The notes below the pieces were generated by a model. The model was not told the origin of the DNA, did no database searches, and was given only the letters and a program-made list of their open reading frames with translations. Made by a program: the position numbers and the translations under genes. From contig DATICE010000156.1 of assembly GCA_035456985.1 (NCBI GenBank), forward strand, positions 1 to 10,517: a DNA stretch of 10,517 bases, read 5' to 3'. Source of the DNA: SG8-41 sp035456985. Its GTDB lineage: Bacteria > Pseudomonadota > Gammaproteobacteria > Burkholderiales > SG8-41. Below are positions 5,907 through 10,517 of the stretch, piece after piece. Each line of letters begins with the position of its first letter. The stretch's first letter is position 1.

Positions 5907-7793
5907 ATGCGGGAAGCAAGTCAGTTTCGCCTGCTGCGGGAGCGCCGCTTCGCGCCGTTCTTTGGCGTGCAGTTCCTCGGGGCGCTCAACGACAACCTGT
6001 TCAAGCAGGCGCTCGTCATCCTGCTCGCCTATCAGACGGCGAGCTTCACCACGCTGTCCACCGACGTGCTGCAAAACGTCGCGCAGGCGCTGTTCGTGCT
6101 CCCGTTCCTTCTCTTCTCGGCGACGGCGGGACAGATCGCGGACAAGTACGAGAAATCCCGCCTGATCAGCGTGACCGTCCTGATCGAGCTTGCGGTCATG
6201 GCGCTCGGGGCCGCCGGCTTCTTCCTGCGCAGCTTGGAACTGCTCCTCGCGGCCCTCTTCCTGGGGGGCACGCAGTCGGCGCTCTTCGGGCCCGTCAAGT
6301 ACGCGATCCTCCCGCAGCAGCTGAAAGAAACCGAGCTGGTCGGCGGCAATGCCCTGGTCGAGACCGGGACTACGGTCGCGATACTGGTGGGCATGATGCT
6401 CGGCGGCTGGCTCGTGACGCAGGCGGGCTGGGGAATCGCTGCGGTCGCGTTCACCACCATGGCTATCTCGGCGACGGCGCTGCTGCTGAGCCGCGCCATA
6501 CCGCTCACGCCGGCCGCCGATCCGGCCCTGAAGATCAACTGGAACCCGGCCAGCGAAACCTGGCGCAATTTCCAGTTCATGCGCGGGAACCGCACCGTTT
6601 TTCTGTCGGTGCTGGGCATCTCGTGGTTCTGGTTCTTCGGCACGATGTTCGTGACCCAGTTTCCCAACCTGAGCCGGAACGTGCTCGTCGCGGACGCGCA
6701 TGTCGTGACGCTGCTGCTCATCATGTTCTCCATCGGCATCGGCGCGGGCTCGCTCCTGTGCGAACGGCTGTCCGGCCACAAGATCGAGATCGGCCTCGTG
6801 CCGTTCGGCTCCATCGGGCTGACGGTGTTCGCGGTGGACCTCTATTTCGCGCTCGACCCCCATGTCCGGGAGGTGCCCGTCACCCTGGGCGAATTTCTCC
6901 GCCAGGCCGGGCACTGGCGCATCCTGTGCGATCTGCTCCTGATCGGGGTATTCGGCGGCTTCTACATCGTGCCGCTCTATGCGCTGATCCAGAACCGCAG
7001 CGATCCCGCCCACCGCTCCCGCATCGTGGCCGGCAACAACATCCTCAACGCCCTGTTCATGGTCGGCGCGGCGCTGATGGCGATCACGCTGTTCCAGCTC
7101 GGGTTGACCATTCCGCAGGTGCTTCTCGCCACCGCGCTTCTCAATGCCGGGGTGGCGGTCTACATCTACACGCTGGTGCCCGAGTTCCTGATGCGGTTCC
7201 TGGTGTGGCTGCTGATCCACTCGGTGTACCGACTCGAGAAGAGCGGGCTCGAAAACATTCCCGATGAAGGTCCTGCGGTCCTGGTGTGCAACCACGTGAG
7301 CTTCGTGGATGCGCTGATCATCGCTGCTGCCTGCCGCCGGCCAGTCCGCTTCGTGATGGATCACAGCATCTTCCGCATCCCCGTGCTCAACTTCATCTTC
7401 CGTACCGGCCGCGCCATACCCATTGCCTCCAGTCGTGACGACCCGGTGGTCCTCGAGCAGGCCTATGACGAGATCGCGCGCGGACTCGAAGCGGGCGACC
7501 TGATCTGCATCTTCCCGGAGGGGCGGGTCACCGATAACGGGGAGATGGTTCCGTTCCGCTCCGGCATCAAACAGATCGTCGAGCGCACGCCCGTGCCGGT
7601 CGTTCCGCTGGCGCTGCGGGGGCTGTGGGGGAGCTTCTTCAGCCGCAAGGGCGGCCGGGCGATGACACGCCCGTTGCGCCGGGGTATCTTCTCGAAGATC
7701 GCGCTGGCGGCGGGTAGACCCGTCGTGCCGCAGCTCGTGACGCCGGAAGGGCTTCAGGCGGAAGTCCTCGCGCTGCGCGGCGACTGGAAATAA
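5907..7793 (+). CDS. LplT-like MFS transporter fused to PlsC-type acyltransferase
   Basis: Probably flips lysophospholipid across the inner membrane and re-acylates it on the cytoplasmic face. From ATG 5907 it has 628 aa. Residues about 10-425 form a 12-helix MFS domain with QFLGALNDNLFKQALV (22-37), GQIADKYEKSRL (75-86) and FGPVKYAILPQQL (127-139), as in LplT. Residues about 440-628 are a 1-acylglycerol-phosphate acyltransferase domain, with NHVSFVD carrying the H-x4-D dyad (H463, D468) and FPEGR (536-540) as glycerol-phosphate site. E. coli encodes LplT and Aas separately; Aas is PlsC plus an acyl-ACP synthetase. Larger bacterial fusions carry all three domains; here the synthetase is absent and the protein ends soon after PlsC. 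An in-frame GTG at 5895 is an alternative start; neither has a strong ribosome binding site. It lies 48 bp after the aminopeptidase gene and 10 bp before the DUF2157 gene. Confidence 0.9.
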   Translation: MREASQFRLLRERRFAPFFGVQFLGALNDNLFKQALVILLAYQTASFTTLSTDVLQNVAQALFVLPFLLFSATAGQIADKYEKSRLISVTVLIELAVMALGAAGFFLRSLELLLAALFLGGTQSALFGPVKYAILPQQLKETELVGGNALVETGTTVAILVGMMLGGWLVTQAGWGIAAVAFTTMAISATALLLSRAIPLTPAADPALKINWNPASETWRNFQFMRGNRTVFLSVLGISWFWFFGTMFVTQFPNLSRNVLVADAHVVTLLLIMFSIGIGAGSLLCERLSGHKIEIGLVPFGSIGLTVFAVDLYFALDPHVREVPVTLGEFLRQAGHWRILCDLLLIGVFGGFYIVPLYALIQNRSDPAHRSRIVAGNNILNALFMVGAALMAITLFQLGLTIPQVLLATALLNAGVAVYIYTLVPEFLMRFLVWLLIHSVYRLEKSGLENIPDEGPAVLVCNHVSFVDALIIAAACRRPVRFVMDHSIFRIPVLNFIFRTGRAIPIASSRDDPVVLEQAYDEIARGLEAGDLICIFPEGRVTDNGEMVPFRSGIKQIVERTPVPVVPLALRGLWGSFFSRKGGRAMTRPLRRGIFSKIALAAGRPVVPQLVTPEGLQAEVLALRGDWK

Positions 7794-7803
7794 AGAGAAG
7801 AGC

Positions 7804-8772
7804 ATGGCGCATCAACGCAGGGTAATCCTGGAATGGGCCGGGCAGGGGCGCATTGCGCCGCAAAACCTGCGTGCGGCGCTCGAGCTTGGCGCGGTCTTGC
7901 CGACAGCGGAGCAATGGCGGCGCTTTCTCGACCGTCTCCTCCTTTTCATGGGGGCGGTGATGCTTGCGGCGAGCGTGATCTTCTTCCTCGCCTACAACTG
8001 GCAGGATCTCGGGCGCTACACCAAATTTGGCCTCGTGCAGGCGTTGCTGCTCGTCGCGCTCGCGTTCGTGTGGCGGCTCGGGCTGGAGCGGGTTTCGGGC
8101 AAGGCGGCGCTGCTCACCGCCGCACTGCTGACGGGCGCGCTTCTCGCCCTGGTCGGACAGACCTACCAGACTGGCGCCGATACGTATGAGCTGTTCGCGG
8201 CGTGGGCCGTGGCGATTCTGCCCTGGGTGGTGCTCGCGCGCTTTCCCGCCCTATGGATCCTATGGCTCGCGCTCGTCAATCTCGCCGTCACCCTCTACTT
8301 CCAGGCGTTCGGCGGGTGGCTCGGGATCGTTTTCGGTCCGGAGAGGCAACTATGGCTGCTGTTCGGGCTCAACACGGCGGCGCTCCTCGCCTGGGAGGCG
8401 GCAGCCGCGGCCGGTGTCGAGTGGCTGCACGAGCGCTGGCCGGTACGCTTGATCGCCACCGCCAGCGGCGTGCTCGTGACCGTGCTCGCCGTGATGGCGG
8501 TGTTCGACTCGAAATATGGCGTGGCATGGAGCGTCATCGCATGGCTCGCCTGGTTGGGAGCGGCGTACGCGGTCTACCGTCGGCGGATCAAGGACCTGTA
8601 TATGCTCGCGGGCGGTGTGCTCTCCATGATCGTGGTCGTGACTGCGTTCCTGGGTAAGCACCTGATCCGCGGCGAGGCCGGAGGTTTCCTCCTCATCGGC
8701 CTTATCGTGATCGGCATGTCCGCGGCGGGAAGCTACTGGCTGAAGAACGTGGCGACCGAGGAGGAATCATGA
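7804..8772 (+). CDS. DUF2157 polytopic membrane protein
   Basis: Function unknown. The protein is 322 aa: a short cytosolic-looking N-terminal helical part (about 1-40, RRVILEWAGQGRI...), then about ten hydrophobic segments beginning near residues 43, 74, 101, 128, 149, 183, 214, 239, 264 and 294. The DUF2157 signature FFLAYNWQDLGRYTKFGLVQ (60-79) and the conserved loop GQTYQTGADTYELFAAWA (118-135) are clear. ATG 7804 follows a purine-rich AGAAGAG. It begins 10 bp after the acyltransferase fusion stops and ends in an ATGA overlap with the next gene. In many proteobacteria this family is encoded with DUF4401 and GDYXXLXY proteins, exactly as here, so the three probably form one membrane complex. 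Confidence 0.9.
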   Translation: MAHQRRVILEWAGQGRIAPQNLRAALELGAVLPTAEQWRRFLDRLLLFMGAVMLAASVIFFLAYNWQDLGRYTKFGLVQALLLVALAFVWRLGLERVSGKAALLTAALLTGALLALVGQTYQTGADTYELFAAWAVAILPWVVLARFPALWILWLALVNLAVTLYFQAFGGWLGIVFGPERQLWLLFGLNTAALLAWEAAAAAGVEWLHERWPVRLIATASGVLVTVLAVMAVFDSKYGVAWSVIAWLAWLGAAYAVYRRRIKDLYMLAGGVLSMIVVVTAFLGKHLIRGEAGGFLLIGLIVIGMSAAGSYWLKNVATEEES

Positions 8773-9848
8773 GCGCGTTGACGAGGGAGACACTCTGGGC
8801 GGGGCTGCGCGATGCCGCCCTCGTCGAAGGCGAGGCGCCTGCTCCGGCCGCAGACCGCGCACCGTGGTACGTGCGCGTCATGCTCGGCTTCGCAGGCTGG
8901 ATCGGCGCCTTTTTTCTGTTGGGCTTCGTGGGCGTTGGTTTTGGGTTCGTCATGAAAAGCGCGACCGCATCGGTGCTGGTCGGCGCGGCCGCTTGCGCCG
9001 CAGCGACCGCGATCTTCCGGATGCATCATCATGGCGACTTCGCCTCGCAATTCGGGCTTGCCGTGAGCCTCGCCGGCCAGGCGCTGATCGCCTTCGGCCT
9101 GTTCCGGTGGTTCGGGCGCTCGACCGGTGCCGCCGCGCTCGCGGTGGCGGTGCAGCAGGCGCTGCTCTTCGTGCTGGTGCCGAATTTCGTGCACCGGGTC
9201 TGGACCGCGTGGTCCGGCACCTACGCCGCCGCGTTTGCCCTCTTCGACCTGGGCCTGTACGCATTCGCACCTGCCGCCGTCACCGCGGCCTTCCTCACCG
9301 TGTGGCTGCACGAGTTCGACCATCCGCGTCATGGCGAGCTGCTGCGCGCGGGCGGCTATGGCCTCGCGCTCGCGGCGGTGCAGACCGCGGTGATGCACGG
9401 CGGGCTTTATTACGCATTGGTCCTGGGTCGAGGAACGGGCGCGGCGCTCGGCGGCGAGGCCGGAGCCTGGATCGCCGCTGCAGCCGCCGGGGCAGTCCTC
9501 CTGTGGGCGGTGGTGACGCTGCTGCGCCGCGAGAGCGTGCCGCTTGCCTCGGGCCCAGGCAAGGTCGCGCTCGCCGGAGCCACGATCCTGGCGCTGGCGA
9601 CGCTCAAGGCCCCCGGGGTAGGGCCAGCGGTTGCCATCCTTGTAGTCGGCTATGCCAACGGCAACCGCGTGCTCGCTGGACTGGGGATCGCTGCGGTGCT
9701 GGGCTATCTGTCGCATTACTACTATTCGTTGCAGGTGACGCTGCTCGAGAAATCGGCGCTCCTTGCTTGCGTCGGTCTTGCGCTGTTGGTGGCGCGTTTC
9801 GCGCTGCACCGTTGGTGGCCCCGGACTCAGGAGGTGGACCGTGCGTGA
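8769..9848 (+). CDS. DUF4401 polytopic membrane protein
   Basis: Function unknown. The protein is 359 aa with a short N-terminal soluble part and about ten hydrophobic segments from residue 33 (PWYVRVMLGFAGWIGAFFLLGF) onward. Family landmarks are FGLAVSLAGQALIAFGLF (95-112), LKAPG (279-283), VGYANGNRVLAGLGI (293-307) and the C-terminal LSHYYYSLQVTLLEKSALL (314-332). AGGAGG (8759-8764) precedes ATG 8769, which overlaps the DUF2157 stop by four bases, so translation is probably coupled. The 3' end overlaps the GDYXXLXY gene by 8 nt. Some annotations call the DUF2157 and DUF4401 members simply conserved membrane proteins; I know of no established biochemical role. Confidence 0.88.
   Translation: MSALTRETLWAGLRDAALVEGEAPAPAADRAPWYVRVMLGFAGWIGAFFLLGFVGVGFGFVMKSATASVLVGAAACAAATAIFRMHHHGDFASQFGLAVSLAGQALIAFGLFRWFGRSTGAAALAVAVQQALLFVLVPNFVHRVWTAWSGTYAAAFALFDLGLYAFAPAAVTAAFLTVWLHEFDHPRHGELLRAGGYGLALAAVQTAVMHGGLYYALVLGRGTGAALGGEAGAWIAAAAAGAVLLWAVVTLLRRESVPLASGPGKVALAGATILALATLKAPGVGPAVAILVVGYANGNRVLAGLGIAAVLGYLSHYYYSLQVTLLEKSALLACVGLALLVARFALHRWWPRTQEVDRA
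9829..9834 (+). promoter_or_regulatory. Ribosome binding site fixing the GTG start of the GDYXXLXY gene
   Basis: AGGAGG lies 6 nt before GTG 9841, inside the end of the DUF4401 gene. The frame is open back to an ATG at 9763, but only the GTG has this site, and from there the protein starts directly with its membrane anchor. Confidence 0.85.
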
Positions 9849-10332
9849 AGCGATCGCGATCGTCGTGGGGCTCGCCGTGCTGGGCGCGGTCAACTGGGGG
9901 ATCCACGGGCGGGAGCAACTGCTCGCGGAAGGCCGAGTGGTGCTGCTCGAGCTCGCCCCCGTGGATCCACGCTCGCTGATGCAGGGTGATTACATGGCGC
10001 TGCGTTTCAAGATCGCCGACGATGCGTTCGGACGCGGGCGCTCGAAGGAGTCCGAGGACGGGCGCGTCGTCGTGAAGCTCGATCCGCGCAACGTCGCGAC
10101 CTATGTGCGTCGTGACGACGGCAATGCGCTGGCGGAAGGCGAGGCGGTGCTGCGATACCGGGTGCGCGACGGCGAGGTGAAGTTTGCGACGAACGCTTAT
10201 TTTTTTCAGGAAGGCCACGCCCGCTACTACGAACGGGCACGCTACGGCGAGTTTCGCGTCGCGCCGGATGGAGAAACGATCCTGACGGCAATGCGCGGCG
10301 AGAAACTGGAGATACTGGGCCCGCCCCGCTAG
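9841..10332 (+). CDS. GDYXXLXY-domain membrane-anchored protein
   Basis: Function unknown. The protein is 163 aa with one N-terminal hydrophobic segment (about 4-20, AIAIVVGLAVLGAVNW), probably an uncleaved anchor with the rest in the periplasm. The family motif is at 49-56 as GDYMALRF, with Phe replacing the final Tyr, inside LAPVDPRSLMQGDY. The second conserved block is AYFFQEGHARYYERARYGEFRV (119-140), followed by a short beta-rich tail. Between them lies a charged stretch (60-95). The gene starts with GTG, has a strong ribosome binding site, overlaps the DUF4401 gene by 8 nt, and closes the co-oriented group. Its conserved pairing with DUF2157 and DUF4401 membrane proteins suggests it is their periplasmic partner. 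No terminator is visible in the 13 bp before the convergent gene. Confidence 0.9.
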   Translation: MREAIAIVVGLAVLGAVNWGIHGREQLLAEGRVVLLELAPVDPRSLMQGDYMALRFKIADDAFGRGRSKESEDGRVVVKLDPRNVATYVRRDDGNALAEGEAVLRYRVRDGEVKFATNAYFFQEGHARYYERARYGEFRVAPDGETILTAMRGEKLEILGPPR

Positions 10333-10345
10333 CCGGCCCGGGTCG

Positions 10346-10517
10346 CTATCCCTTCTTCTTGTCCCACACGTAGCGGACGAAGCGCTGCCAGCGGTTTTGC
10401 GGCTGCGCGAGCTTGTTGTGCTGCTTGCCCGCGGCCTGGTCGCGCGCGTGGCCCTTCTTCACGAGTTCGTGCAGCTCGCGCATCGTCATGCCCCCGGGGC
10501 CTTTTATCTTGTCCGGA
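10346..10517 (-). CDS. Small basic protein, possibly partial at the window edge
   Basis: On the minus strand the frame is open from the window end to TAG at 10348-10346 (56 codons). It contains GGMTMRELHELVKKGHARD and the C-terminus QPQNRWQRFVRYVWDKKKG. Either it starts at ATG 10489, giving a complete 47-aa protein with a weak AAGG ribosome site 10 nt upstream, or it begins beyond the window, since the upstream codons (PDKIKGPGG) also read like protein. It is rich in Lys, Arg, His and Gln with three aromatic residues near the end, has no membrane segment, and could bind nucleic acid. I do not recognise the family. It is convergent with the GDYXXLXY gene, 13 bp between stops. Confidence 0.6.
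   Translation of the reverse strand, partial: PDKIKGPGGMTMRELHELVKKGHARDQAAGKQHNKLAQPQNRWQRFVRYVWDKKKG

Noticed and set aside
5106..7805. 899-codon open frame on the minus strand across the aminopeptidase and MFS-acyltransferase genes
   Set aside because: It is antisense to two well-recognised genes and crosses the gap between them. Its product is rich in Arg, His, Glu, Gln and Asp without domains, as expected from the complement of GC-rich codons.
8733..9893. 386-codon minus-strand open frame opposite the DUF4401 gene
   Set aside because: It lies opposite a recognisable membrane protein gene with strong start signals; it has no motif and a composition typical of a shadow frame.
1..10517. 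CRISPR array, tRNA, rRNA, insertion sequence or phage attachment site
   Set aside because: No spaced direct repeats, no cloverleaf or rRNA sequence, and no transposase or terminal inverted repeats were seen on reading; almost all bases are covered by ordinary chromosomal genes.

Overview
The window is GC-rich, densely coded bacterial chromosome. The protein sequences look betaproteobacterial: a long-type Dcd, a Pseudomonas/Azoarcus-like fold III ornithine decarboxylase and an E. coli-length ThyA. The lineage is judged from remembered family sequences, not from a search. There are no tRNA, rRNA, IS, phage or CRISPR signatures.

Layout. Bases 1-519 are the 3' part of dcd (dCTP deaminase), followed by a hairpin. 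A gene-poor stretch (520-884) holds the best promoter of the window: three A-tracts about 10 bp apart, then TTGATT-16 bp-TATAAT. A leader of roughly 130 nt follows and contains a 21-codon ORF with its own Shine-Dalgarno sequence. It leads into an ornithine decarboxylase gene (885-2075, speC-type). A perfect 12-bp bidirectional terminator (2093-2120) separates this gene from a convergent minus-strand group read hydrolase (4292-3507) > thyA (3438-2644) > folA (2647-2141). thyA and folA overlap by TTGA, with a TTG start for folA. A divergent intergenic region (4293-4394) carries a TATAAT box for the plus-strand genes that follow.

From 4395 to 10332 five plus-strand genes are packed with gaps of 48 bp or less and no visible terminator: an M17 aminopeptidase, a fused LplT-like MFS/PlsC acyltransferase, and the trio DUF2157 - DUF4401 - GDYXXLXY. 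The trio genes overlap each other (ATGA overlap, then an 8-nt overlap). The window closes with the C-terminal part of a small basic minus-strand protein (10517-10346).

How the genes relate. Dcd, ThyA and FolA serve one pathway: dCTP to dUTP, then (through Dut, not seen here) dUMP to dTMP, with regeneration of tetrahydrofolate. The decarboxylase makes putrescine. The MFS-PlsC fusion probably moves lysophospholipid across the inner membrane and re-acylates it. The trio encodes two polytopic membrane proteins and one membrane-anchored periplasmic protein of unknown function. This is the least understood part of the window and the best candidate for an undescribed system, especially because it starts 10 bp after a phospholipid-remodelling gene.
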